Origin: Caprimulgus europaeus | Lineage: Eukaryota; Chordata; Aves; Caprimulgiformes; Caprimulgidae | Length of the DNA: 64,000 nt | Assembly: GCA_907165065.1 (NCBI GenBank) | Contig: OU015529.1 | Span: forward strand, 7,117,054-7,181,053 | Reading direction: 5' to 3' | Shown: positions 26,640 through 38,206 of the stretch, in pieces | How positions within the stretch are numbered: position 1 is the stretch's first letter | Layout of the letters: every line of letters begins with the position of its first letter | The notes under the pieces: generated by a model | The model's database searches: none | What the model saw: only the letters and a program-made list of their open reading frames with translations | What the model was told of the DNA's origin: nothing | Made by a program: the position numbers and the translations under genes

Positions 26640-26965
26640 GCAACTACCTGAAAGGAAGGTGTAGAGAGATGGGGGCTGATGTTTTCTCCCAAGGCACAAG
26701 TGACAGGGCAAGAGGAAATGGCTTCAAGTTGCACCAAGGGCAGTTGAGATTGGATGTGAGGAAGAATTTCTTTGCTGAAAGGGTTCTGGGGCATGGGAAG
26801 GGGTTGCCCAGGGCAGTGGTGGAGTCCCCATCCCTGGAGGGGTTGAAATGTTGTGTACACACAGTGCTGAGGGACATGGGTTAGTCAGGGACTTGTCAGT
26901 GTGAGGTTAATGATTTGACTCAATGTTCTTAAAGGTCTTTCCCAGTCTAGGCAGATCTGTGATTA
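26640..26965 (+). mobile_element. CR1 LINE 3' region, older copy
   Basis: Sense CR1: 'ctacctgaaaggaaggtg', 'tgacagggcaagaggaaatgg', 'ttgagattggatgtgaggaa' and 'gtccccatccctggaggggt' occur in the correct order. The end is degenerate (gatctgtgatt). The tail divergence suggests it is older than its neighbours. Confidence 0.88.
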
Positions 26966-28133
26966 ATAGGCATCCCCTTGTCCCCAGGTGTGAAGAAAGT
27001 GTCACTGCTGCCTTGTCCCTGCTTACTTCACTCCCAAACCTCTTGTGTTGGTGCAAACCAGCAGTACCTTCAAAGAAAACAAGCAACTAATGTGAAGTGC
27101 AGTAAAAAGACCATTAATTGCTTGTACTTGTCTCCAGTGATTTGTGTGATTTTTACGAATGAGCAGTAGTGCCAGCAACAACAAAACATCTTTGCCAGAA
27201 TTTTCAGTGGCAAAAGCTTTGAGAGAAATGGAAATTGCACTCAAAATGCCATTTTTGCAGACTGTTTCTAAGTTTTTATTTTACAAAAGCTGTGGATAAA
27301 GCATGTTTTCCAGCAACTAAAACCTAAGCGATTGTGATTTTAAATGAAAAAAAAAATATATATTTTTTTCAGTGCAACTTCAAAAATTCTCAAACTCATT
27401 TTAAAAATAGAAAGGAAAATGGTTTGACTTATTCCAAGAATTTCTCTGAAACCAAGTTACATCTCTGTAGATACTTAAATGCACTCTGGTCAGAGCTTCT
27501 AGCCTCTCATGGTTTTGTACTCGTGGAATTAGTCACCAGGCTTTTATTCACTTTCAGCTTAGAAAGGGTGATAGAACAGTGCATGAAGCTTTTGTGCTTG
27601 CTCTCAGATGAACTGGAACATTTTATAACATCTTCTGGTCTATTTTTCAGTCCTGTATCGAGTAAATAAACTCTTTGATGTTGCCCGCAGAAAGCCTAAT
27701 CATTCCTATAATGATTTTTTGTTAAGTTACCTCTTTGCTTGTTGCCTGTGAAGATGTTTTCCACTGCCTGAGTTCAAGATGTTCTTTTTGAAATGCCATT
27801 ATGTGATACATTTTAGGAAATTTTCCATAAAAGACTTTGGAAACTTTGAATCTTGGTTATTGAAAGAGAAGATGTTGCAAACGAGTGTCTTGAAAGCCAA
27901 GAGAGGCAAGCTTGAGAACTTCACAGAAATGAAATTGCTCTATTTTAAGAGCTCCTTCTCTCTTTTACCTGCTCTTGTATACTGTCCAGTCTGGTAGGCT
28001 TGGTGAGAGGGGTGCTATTAATTGGAGAGAAGGGAGAAGCATGAATGAAGAATGATGTTCTATTGAGCAAGAGCAAATCACTGAGAAGAGGAAGCCTTAT
28101 TTGTTGCAGGGATGTACTCTCTTATATACCCAA
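26966..28133. other. Intergenic, no gene seen
   Basis: AT-rich sequence with an A/T low-complexity patch at 27,346-27,368. The open frames at 27,334-27,669 and 27,779-27,997 have no supporting features. Confidence 0.5.
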
Positions 28134-28310
28134 GCTGGAACAGGTTGCCCAGAGAAGCTGTGGCTGCTCCTCCCTGGAAGTGTTCAAGGCCAGATTGGAT
28201 GAGGCTTTGAGCAACCTGGTCTAGTGGAAGGTGTCCCTGCTGATGGCAGGGGGGTTGGAACTGGATGATCTTTAAGGTCCCTTCCAAACCATTCTGTGAT
28301 TCTATGATTC
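28134..28310 (+). mobile_element. CR1 LINE 3' fragment
   Basis: Starts at 'ctggaacaggttgcccagag' and ends with a well-preserved 'attctgtgattctatgattc' tail, 177 bp in all. The clean tail suggests a relatively young insertion. Confidence 0.94.
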
Positions 28311-28879
28311 AATGTCTCTGACTGGCTCCAACCCATGTACCACCCAGCTCCTGAACCTTGATCTTCTGTGCAATCAAACAACACTAAAAGTAGCTCTTTC
28401 TTGCTTAGAGGCAAGACATGAACTTGTCATGTTCATCTTCCCTCTGCAGAGCAGAGGAAGCATATCGTCTCACATCTATTTACAAGAACTGTCTGGTGAA
28501 TTCTACTGTGCTATTCCAGTAACAGTAAATTTGCCTTCTTGGCTCTTTCCAACAATTACCTTTCTTTTTCTCCAGTCTTCCTGCTTCCCCAGAGCCAGTT
28601 CCCCAGCTGTGTTTGCTGAGCCCCATTAATACAGGTCTAACACAGAAGTGGCCATTGTATGAGATCATTAATGCTGCTCCATTTGTGTGTGGCATGGAGA
28701 ACCTTGTTTAATTTCAAACTGATAGCTCCAGCTTTCTAGTCCTTCTTTGTTTATTTATTGTGCAGAAAACTGCAAGAATCAGCTGTGGGCTATTCCCTAC
28801 CTTTTGCCCCATCCCTTCATAATTGTTTAAAGCTTTATGATTCTTCCTGCTGCTCTGAATGTGTTCTCCTGTGTTTGCA

Positions 28880-29210
28880 GTTCCTTTTGTTAGTGTTGGA
28901 GCATGAAGGAACACAATGAAACACTAAATAATACGAGGTCAAGGAGTCAGTCAATGGAATTGATAGGAGGTAAACAGAGAAAATTGGTATAAACCAGCTG
29001 CAAAATGAACAGAGGCTGGAAATTGGCAGAGAGCTTTTAGGCATTAGGAGACTATGGCCTTGCAACAGATGCCACAGATTTAATTAGTTTAAGGAGAGAG
29101 TTTGATCAATTTATGTGCAATTTTACATGGAAGAGCTATTTGTGATAGCAGGAGTGAGTCTTAGCAACCTAGAAGGTCTTTTCCAGCACTGGTGTGTTGT
29201 TCTCACAGTC
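28880..29210 (+). mobile_element. Possible ancient CR1 relic
   Basis: The segment near 29,085-29,200 (agtttaaggagagagtttgatcaa ... gaagagctatttgtgatagcagg ... aggtcttttccagcact) resembles the old CR1 3' pattern with 'aggtcccttccagccct'. It is weak, and both limits are uncertain. The remaining flanks, 28,311-28,879 and 29,211-29,644, hold nothing supported. Confidence 0.35.
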
Positions 29211-29644
29211 AGAGACACATGCAGCAAATACTGACGGGTACAGTTTTACCCTAGGGAAGGAATACCCAGTTTCCTGTCTGACCCACTCCTGCTTGCTAAT
29301 TTTTCATTGTCTCGAGGGATTAGAGCATCTGCTTCCACACTGTGGGAGAAGGGAGTCAGCAGGATAGGTGGACATGTCCCTCTTTGTGGTCACATGTTTT
29401 GGGCAAGGGGAGGTGACCACTTGGCAGCATGGTTTGTGGAGTTGTGTGAAGTACCAAGGGGCTCCTGTTCTGCTGGCACCTGCCAGAGAAGACTGGCTAG
29501 TCTGGAAAACTGTTTGGAACAGGAGACTGAGTGGACAGGTCAGGGTACATCTTACAGATTTAGGATCTGTGTTGAACAATAGACCAGGCTGCTACTGAAA
29601 ATAAGCCATTCCCTACAGGTTAGTCTTTGCAAGCAAACATCCAC

Positions 29645-30330
29645 GCTGCAAGACCTGAGGGTGTTGGTTGACAACCAGCTGAACATGAGCCAGCAGTGTG
29701 CTCAGGTGGCCAAGAAGGCAAACGGCATCCTGGCCTGGATCAGAAACAGTGTGGCCAGCAGGACCAGGGAAGTTCTCTTCCCCCTGTCCTGGGCACTGGT
29801 GAGGCCACGCCTCGAGTGCCAGGTTCAGTTTTGGGCCCCTCACTCCAAGAAGGACATGGAGGTGCTGGAGCGTGTCCAGAGAAGGGCAACAGAGCTGGGG
29901 AAGGGTCTGGAGCACAAGTGTGCTGAGTTCCCGGCTGAGGGAACTGGGGGTGTTGAGCCTGGAGAAAAGGAGGCTGAGGGGAGACCTTCTGGCTCTGTCC
30001 AACTCCCTGAAAGTAGGGTATAGTGAGGTGGGTCTTGGTCTCATCTCCCAGATAACAAGTGCTAGGACAAGAGGGAACGGCCTTAAGTTGCACCAGGGGA
30101 GGTTTATGTTGGATATTAGGAGAAAATTCTTCACTGAAAGGGTCATCAAGCATTGGAACAGGTTGCCCAGAGAAGTGGTGGAGTTACCATCCCTGGAGGG
30201 ATTTAAAGGATGTGTAGATGTGGTACTTGGGGACGTGGTTTAGTGCTGAACTTGGCAAGGCTAGGTTTAGGGTTGGACTAGATGATTATAATGTTTTTTT
30301 CCAACCAAACTATTCTCTGATTCTATGATT
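29645..30330 (+). mobile_element. CR1 LINE with remnant of reverse transcriptase C-terminus
   Basis: The longest CR1 copy here, about 690 bp. From 29,661 a 120-codon frame encodes the recognisable C-terminal part of CR1 ORF2: a [24 protein letters not shown] block, then [20 protein letters not shown] and [17 protein letters not shown]. The frame then shifts, and the rest of the conserved region (around 29,872-30,243) reads in another frame, so the copy is dead. The 3' UTR ends in 'ttctctgattctatgatt'. It is a sister of the copies at 20,131 and 52,527. Confidence 0.95.
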
Positions 30331-32430
30331 TGTTAATGGCACATGGTGCCTAAGAGCATGCAGAGCAGCTCAGTTCTCTAAAGGGAATGGAGAAGAGGAT
30401 CAAGTACAGGAGATTTATCGTCTAGGTTGGATGTAAAGCATCAAGAGTGAGAAGGGAACAAATGCCAAGGGGTTACTAAATTCTGTGTAGACAGTCCCCA
30501 GTCTGTCTCAGCTGCCTGCAGTGCATCAAATAAAGGTCTGATAGCACTCGCTTCTCCTGATACAACAGGTCCTCTGGCTGTTGGGAGACCTGAGCCAATT
30601 CCTTGCTGTTGCCACAGGGGTCATGCCTCCTCCCGGCTTCTGGCATCCTCCCTCATGTTCTTGTCCCTTGGCCTTGTGCCCCTGACTGTGGCATAGGAAA
30701 CTTTTTACTTGGTTTTCTCCTCCAGATTTGAGATCTTCCAGCTTAGTGCATTGAATCAGCTTGATGGGAATGTGGGGTTCAATGTGAGAGACAGCACCAA
30801 GAAAGGGGGCAGGAATGCACAGACCTAAACTGGGGGGGAGAGGTGGGATGGAAAAGCAGGACTGCCTGTTTTTGCAGGCAACCATTTGCTAAATCAGCTC
30901 AGCCTGTCCTGTTACTCTGACTGTGCCCTCAGCCTGATTGTGGTAACTGCACCTGGGGTTAGTGGGGAGCGTGCTGGGGAGGGAGTGGGTCTGCTGCTGA
31001 GCTGGCATGGGATGCCAGATGTCCCCAGCACTGACAAGCCATACCTTTCGTTATGACCGCTAAAAGCTCTTCAGCTGAAGAAGAAAAAGAAGCTGGTGAA
31101 GCAAGACAAAGATATAATCCACTGTGAAAGAAAAAACCTGCCATCCCATAGAAAACACATCACATCACATGCTCTGGCAGAGACTTCAGGTTGGCCTAAT
31201 TTAATCAAATATTCATGTTGTGGTTTTCCCTCATCCCACTGTGATGGCAGCTGACATCGATCACCAAAAGCCTTTGACAGAGATAATTGTCCTTGTTGAG
31301 TCTTGCTGCTATTTCAACATCCCCCTTAGCAGCATCTTTTCACTCCTTTATAGCTCTGCACATTTACTCCCATTACTTGATTTCAGGAGCCTTCAGCTTC
31401 TGAAGTTCTGGTGTCTCACAAGAAGTCTGTGCATGCATATGTTGATTTGAACACAGCGCACATCCCCACAGAGCCAGCGTGCAGCCTCCTTTGACAATTT
31501 TGAGATGACATATATTAACATGTCGTGGCACCTTTTGTACAGCTGACAAGTGTGGCTAAAAAAAGGCATTCATGAAATCCTGCATCATATTATTGGCTCT
31601 CAGCTGTCTTGTTGGCATTGTTCTCCCTCTTTATGCAGGATCCACTTGTGTGTGCCTGCAGGATTTGATAAACTGGAGCACTTCACACATCTGCAATGGA
31701 CTCACTTGATTACAGTAGTTTAATTCTGCTTGATATCAATCAGCTCTGTACACAGTAAGATTAATTATTGCTGTCACTTTGTCAGCTCTGTAATAAGAAA
31801 AGGTAGATTCTAAATGACAGACGCAAATTTGTTAGGAGCGAGAAGAGTGAGTTTGCCTCTCTCCGTCTACAGAGAGGGAGGAAACCTGCAAAGGGTGAGC
31901 TGACCTGGGAAGGGATGTGCAGGCTGAGCTGGATTATCACCTGCTCCGTGCTGCAGATGGGTGCTTGTTAGTATCTAAACCCATTCCTCTCTTCTGTCAG
32001 CACACCAGAGCGTCTCACAGTTACCTTTGCCCAGGCAGATTGATTTTGTTTGCAGGTATGCGGTGGTGAGCACAGAAACTAGCTGCTGCCAAATGTTTGT
32101 CTTAAGAAGACTGTGCTATGTATTTGCCTCTCTTAAACTGTACCTTCTTACAGTGATTTTCTCTGATCCAGAGTGGGTGTAAAATGCCACCAGATCTGAA
32201 CAGGAGTGATTTCCACCTGCTCTGTGCTGCTATAAATGACTACGCAGGAAACTTGGACTGAGAAGCTGCCTGCTGCTGCAGAGGTGACAGACAGAGCTGT
32301 TATTTTTGCTTTGTTATTCTGCACTGGTGTTCTTGTGCAAAAGCTGTGTCGAGCTGTACTTTAGTATTTAATTCTCCTCATTCTCTACTGATATGAGGTA
32401 TTTCAGTCAAGGGAGTCAGTCAGAGAATGC
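30331..32430. other. Intergenic, no gene seen; possible conserved patch at 31,560-31,830
   Basis: No gene. The part at about 31,560-31,830 (gcattcatgaaatcctgcat ... gatatcaatcagctctgtac ... gattaattattgctgtcac) has the even, word-rich texture of a conserved non-coding element. That is inference only. Confidence 0.4.
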
Positions 32431-32838
32431 CTGGAGCATCTTCCTTCCGAGGAGAGGCTGAGAGAGCTGGGACTGTTCAGCCTGGAGAAGAGCAGCCTGA
32501 GAGGGGATCTGATCAATGTCTATAAATATCTGCGGGGGACAAATGGATGGGGCTGGGCTCTTTTCGGTGGTGCCCAGTGACAGGACAAGGGGCAATGGGC
32601 ACAAACTGGAACACCAGAAGTTCCAGACAAACTTAAGGAAAAACTTCTTTACTGTGAGGGTCTTGGAGCCCTGGGACAGGCTGCCCAGAGAGGGTGTGGA
32701 GTCTCCATCTCTGGAGATGTTCAAACCCACCTGGACACTTTCCTGTGCAACCTGGTGTAGGGAACCTGCTTTGGCAGGGGGGTTGGACTGGATGATCTCC
32801 TGAGGTCCCTTCCAACCCCACCATTCTGTGATTCTGTG
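32431..32838 (+). mobile_element. CR1 LINE 3' region, third subfamily
   Basis: About 410 bp in sense orientation: 'gactgttcagcctggagaag', 'gggatctgatcaatgtctat', 'ctggagatgttcaaacccac' and 'ggttggactggatgatctcc', then 'ccattctgtgattctgtga'. The 3' UTR reads 'aacctggtgtagggaacctg', which sets it apart from the 'ggtctagtggaagg' copies. Confidence 0.94.
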
Positions 32839-35800
32839 AGTGAGCTAGAGCATGCACAAGCTGCTCCAACCAGGACAGGGTACAGAAAGCTCTGAATCAG
32901 GGAGTAGTGACAAACTCTTTACTCTTCCAGCTTTATCCTTGGAATAGGAAATAGAGCAGAGCTTGGAGCAGGGAGGAAAAGTGCGTGTTTTGGGAGGTGG
33001 CTTTGGTACAGTTAGCCTTCAGGTAGTACAACTGGGAAAGAAACAGGCTGTTATTTCATGACATGTGATGTGGCTTTCTAAACAGATCTTATCTTTCTGG
33101 ATTTCTGTCTTCTCATTTGCTGGGTCTGTTGCACCTGCATGAAATAGTGCAAGATCCTCTTGTTGTGAGTCGGGGAGGATTTCTGTTCTGCTGATGTTTT
33201 ACTCCCTAAGTTGCAGGTTGAACAGCATAGCCACCCAGAACAGAAGGCCACAGGTTTTTCTATTTTTTTTTAAATTTTCTTGAAAAGCTAGTCAGTGCAT
33301 ATAATAATCTGTAAATATGCAGACAAGGCAGCCTTCTGGTGATCCAAACCTTGCATGTTTTTATATTCAAACAAGATGGGGCCACCACTCTGTCCATGGC
33401 AGGTTGCCGAGGTGCCTCTCCATCCCCCCCGGCTAGGATAACCAGGGAATTTTCTTGGAAGCTTCACTTTCTTGCATGACAAGTGGAGTTGAAGTGAGAT
33501 CCACTCTTCTCTCCCTTCTCCCAGAAGTCTTCTAGATCTTGAGCAAGAGAATTGAATCAAGCACAACTAGAATTTTCATCATCAAATGTTGCATCAGTCG
33601 TAGGAGAAAGGGTGGAACAGGCTGTGAATTGCCTCCAAATCCTGAAGCGTTATGCAGCTTGCAGTAATGCTTGCTCACCTTCCTCCAAAAAGAAGTGGCC
33701 ATGGAGGCTATGGTCTGTAAGCTGCAGTATGTACATAGGGAAGTCAAATGTCTCCATCCTGCATGGAGACTCCATAGTCCTCAGATGTGTCTACACAAAG
33801 CCAACAACAGGACTGAGCTGTCAGTCTGTCCTCGGACACAATTCTCATCCATCATCAGGAAGACTCACCTGGATAAGCCTTCAGCATCTGGCCCACCTCT
33901 GCACATTGCTCATGTAGTTTCCTCTACTCTTAGAAATGCTGTGCTTTCCAGGTACAGCCTTTGAAATCAGGTGGGGTGGTTAGCCCTAAAAGCATTGCTT
34001 AGTGCAATTAAGGTGATGAACCATCATGTTGGGTAATGACTTTGTGTCCTAATCATCTGCTTGGGTGTTTGAAGCCAAAATAAGCAACAAGGCAGGGTTT
34101 TCTAACAGAGAAGAGGATGAGGTGGAGGGAGCAGACCCAAACTTTCCCCCAAGGAATGGACATGGCATAGAATGGGTCTGACCTTTTGCTCAGAGGGATG
34201 CTTGGCTTGCTGTGTCCTCCCCTAACATGACTACTCCATTCCTCTAGAGCCAAAAGTCAAAACACCGCCCCTTCTCCTTTTGCAGACAGTGAGCTGGGTT
34301 ACAGGTTTCCACTGCCATCACTGCCTAATGAACTATACAGCCTTGTTTCATTCCTATAAAAACAGTAAACGAGGACAGTAAGGGTGTCCTGAGAAGATAC
34401 TTTGGCTTATTTGCAGATAGAATTGATATCTAAAATTATACAGGAATTTTCAGATGAAACTTTTCTCTATGTAGGAGGGTGTTTGCAGGTTAGTTTTAGG
34501 TACCTAACTTATTTCTCTCTGTTGGATATATAAGGAGCCTGAAGTGCTGTGAACAGGAACAAGTCCTATGAACAATCCCCTCAAGCAGCTGAAGTCACCT
34601 TTGCTGTCGAAGGAACATTGAAATCTGGTGTGGTGGCCCAAGGTCTTAGAGCACCCTCAAACTTGTAATTTGTAGCGAGTTTCCATTGCCAAAAAATCCA
34701 TAGTCCCACAACTGAAATCTCTGATCAAAAGCTTTCTAATGTATCAGCCTGAGGGTGGCTCAGAGCTGAGGATGCACAACCTGTGCTTCTCCCTGTCCCT
34801 GACCCATGGGCTGAACTGGAATCTCCATTTTCCCCCAGTGTAATAAACCCATTATTCACTAGCGTGTGATTTGTGAATCGATAAAGAACTAAGAACCTCT
34901 ATCAATAAAGAACTAAGAATCCTGTTTTATCCTGAAGAAACAGGGTGCTGCCATCCTCCCTGCCCAATGATGCCAGCAAGAGAAATGATACCTCGTGCAT
35001 AATTTCCGTTTCATTTCCTTAATGCACAGGGCATCTATCACTGCGGTGGCAGTGGGACTACCCGAGAGCTGCCTCCAATATATCACATGCAGGAGAAGAT
35101 GATCTTATGAGGACTTTAATGCCATATGATGGTCCCCTGGCATTGTTTGTCAGATTCCTGTTTTGAAGTGGTTTGATGCTAAAGCCTCCTGCTGCTGGTT
35201 ACATCTGCCACACTGTGGAATTCGCACTGTCCTTCTCCTCAGCGTTTACTACTTGGTGTCATTCAGTTAGGGAAAGTGAATGGTGATAAACTACAGGATT
35301 TAACCTTAACTGTTATTAAATGATTGCTCTTCTCACTGTTTCAGCTGCCAGTGGTCAAATGGATAATCACTAATGACTTCTGGTTTTAAAGTGTGTGTTG
35401 AAACTTCTGAACTTCATCAGGGGCAGTTATTCATACAGTCTTAGTGATAATTGTATGGCAGTAAAAAAGGACAATTAGGGTAGGAGGTGGGGGAATAAGC
35501 ACTTACAGATAATTCAGCAGAACAGCATCAACTCACTAAAAAACCCATGTTCTTTCCACAAGAACTGTGCTCTGGGCCATGAACCCTAGAGCTTCAGAAG
35601 TGGTTTTAGCCTGTGCCTTCACCAGGAGCAGGAAGGGCTGTCTTCTCACAAGATCTGTGCTAGCTAGGGTAACCAGTCCAACAGGCTGAGGTCAGCACGA
35701 GCAATTCCTTACTTTATAAGGTTTTTTTTCCCTTCCTGTACCTATGAAGTTGTGGAGCAGTGCCCTCAGGGTACAGGGACTGGATCAACAGTTTCTCTTT

Positions 35801-35929
35801 GCTGCCTCCACTTTGAAGATGAATTGTCTTGTCTGGGGGTCGGGACTTGAACTGGCAGCACTGCTTTGCTTCAAGAAGCCAGGGTATTGGGTACGCTGAG
35901 GGTATTCTTCAAATACCCACAAGGTCCAC
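32839..35929. other. Intergenic, no gene seen; possible conserved patch at 35,000-35,420
   Basis: No gene. A 24-bp tandem duplication (ataaagaactaagaa core) lies at 34,881-34,920. The stretch 35,000-35,420 is repeat-free and rich in TAAT and TGCAT words, so it could be a regulatory element; untested. Confidence 0.4.
34881..34920 (+). repeat. Short tandem duplication (24-bp period)
   Basis: ataaagaactaagaa occurs at 34,881 and 34,905 with near-identical following bases. Confidence 0.9.
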
Positions 35930-36358
35930 AAGAATGATCCAAGGGCTGGAGCACCTCTCCCATGAGGACAGGCTGAGAGAATTGGGGCTGTTCAGCCTGG
36001 AGAAGGGAAGGCTCTGGGGAGACCTTCTAGCAGCCTCCCAGTACCTGAAGGGGCTACAAGAGAGCTGGGGAAGGACTTTTCATAAGGGCAGTTAATGACA
36101 GGGCAAGGGGAAATGGCTTTAAACTGGAAGAAGGTGGGTTTAGATTAGATGTTACGAGGAAATTCTTCACTGTGAGGGTGGTCAGACACTGGAACAAGTT
36201 GCCCAGGGAAGTTGTGGCTGCCCCCTCCCTGGAAGTGTTGAAGGCCAGGTTGGATGAGGCTTTGAGCAACCTGGTCTAGTGGAAGGTGTCCCTGCTGATG
36301 GCAGGGGGGTTGGAACTGGATGAGCTTTAAGGTCCCTTCCAACCCAGACCATTCTATG
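35930..36358 (+). mobile_element. CR1 LINE 3' region
   Basis: About 430 bp. It begins in the 3' end of ORF2 (ggctggagcacctctcccat ... gagaattggggctgttcagc), continues through the 3' UTR and ends at 'accattctatga'. It has the same tail type as copies 1, 2395, 28,134 and 37,861. Confidence 0.95.
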
Positions 36359-37809
36359 AAATGCTTCACCTAATTGAGGCATCAGACAGGCTGTGAAGAG
36401 GCGGCATTGGTGACTCTGATACAATCCTGTTTGCCTGCAAGCACCAAAGGAGGATGTGCTTCCCTGGAGGTAGCTGGGGGAGGAAAGCAGGAGATGACAC
36501 TTCTTCTGCTGGTACCTGATAATCCTCTGCAGTTGAGACCCTCACCACAAGGTGAACACACTACCTGTGCTTTGTTGCCTCCCTCTCATCCATTCACAAA
36601 ACAGCAGCTCACAACAAACCATTTGCTCATCTTTTCTGTGCTTTTATAGTTAGGTAGCAAAAATGTTCTTCAGGTAATGGTATTTATTCAAAAAAATGAG
36701 CACAATATTTGTTTTTTACAAACATTTTGATTGAATTAGCCAAACCTACAACCTTGCATTGTCCTTTGCTATAAGTGACAGCAGCTGTTTTTGTGATGGG
36801 GCTGTCTAAAAATGTAAACCCAGTAGAGGGACTTCTTATCTCATTTCACCAAAGCTACAGAGGACTCATTTTCACTTTTGATTTAGGTTGGACTTGAATA
36901 GGTGACCCCATCTGAATGGGAAGGACTTTTCCAGTTGCTTCAGTTACTCACTTTATACTGATCTTGATCTTGATTCCTTTGATGCATTTCTACTACTAAT
37001 CTTTTGTTAATGACACTTTATTCAGTGATCTTCTGAAATGCCTTGCCTTTGGTGAGAAGCACCTTGATACACATCAGCCATTGCTGTATTAGGGAAATAT
37101 TCAAAGCAATGCCTGATACTGCAGGACAAGCTGATGGCTTGAAACCAGAAACATTAAAAAGTGTAGGTATCTCTTTTTTTTCTCCCTGCTCAGAAAATCA
37201 CAGAAAGTGTATTCTCAATAGTTAAGAATACAGGAAGGAGAAGAGGTATTTATCACAGCAGCTTGAGTGCTGGAAAGGGACTATTTGAAAAGGACAGGGG
37301 ATAAAAAGACATGAATCAATATCTCTATGCACCTTCTGCTGCTGTTGATTCAAATCCATTTTTTTTTTGCTGACATATTTCCCACGTGGCTGGCAATGCT
37401 ATTTCCTTTGATAACATCAGCAACTGATGTGTTGTATTTGCTGTACAGCTAGGTGCATCCTAGGCAAAGGGATGGCACTCTGCCTGTGTATCCCCCTGCT
37501 TTGCACCCCTGTGTGCCAGGCACTGGGTTCTGCTGTTGGGTGATGCCAGCCTTGCAAGGAAGGAACTGACAGACAGTGAACAAATTGCTGCTGACCGAGG
37601 GCACACCGTTATTTTTGTTGCATGAGAGCTCTGGGATTTCATGTGGTACAAATTCTCTTGGAATCAATGCCATCAAGGTCTAGCAGGTCTGTTGCTGGTA
37701 CTGTAAACTGGATAGTGGTGGGGAGATGACATGATCAGTAGAGAAAACTTGCAGAAGTTTTTAAAGCTAGAAAGGACCACTGCATCACAACCCAGTGTCA
37801 CATCCTGGA
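36359..37809. other. Intergenic, no gene seen
   Basis: No exon, RNA gene or repeat could be supported in this 1.45 kb. Confidence 0.5.
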
Positions 37810-37850
37810 TTCCTGCCCATAAAGTTTTCCCATAGCAGGAGAGAAGGAAA
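37810..37850 (+). repeat. Left copy of imperfect direct repeat flanking a CR1
   Basis: Begins 'ttcctgcccataaag' and runs through 'gcaggagagaaggaaa'. By hand it matches 38,137-38,177 at about 32 of 41 positions. The two copies bracket the CR1 at 37,861-38,136. Confidence 0.7.
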
Positions 37851-37860
37851 TCCATGGGCA

Positions 37861-38136
37861 AATAGTGATAGAACAAGGAGAAATGGGTTTAAACTAAGAG
37901 AGAGGAGATTTATTTTAGATATTAGGAAGAAATTTTTCACCCAGAAGGTGGTGAGACACTGGCCGAGGTTACCCAGAGAAGCTGTGGCTGCTCCTCCCTG
38001 GAAGTGTTCAAGGCCAGGTTGGATGAGGCTTTGAGCAACCTGGTCTAGTGGAAGGTGTCCCTGCTGATGGCAGGGGGGTTGGAACTGGATGAGCTTTGAG
38101 GTCCCTTCCAACCCAAACCAATCTGTGATTCTATGA
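37861..38136 (+). mobile_element. CR1 LINE 3' fragment
   Basis: Sense CR1 from 'agtgatagaacaaggagaaa' to the tail 'caatctgtgattctatga'. It is flanked on both sides by the imperfect 41-bp direct repeat described separately. Confidence 0.94.
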
Positions 38137-38177
38137 TTCCTGCCTGTAAAAATTTCTTGTTGCAGGAGAGATGGAAA
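38137..38177 (+). repeat. Right copy of imperfect direct repeat flanking a CR1
   Basis: Begins 'ttcctgcctgtaaaa' and ends 'gcaggagagatggaaa'. It is the partner of 37,810-37,850. Confidence 0.7.
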
Positions 38178-38206
38178 CATGACTCAGATTCATCGATTCT
38201 CTTGGT

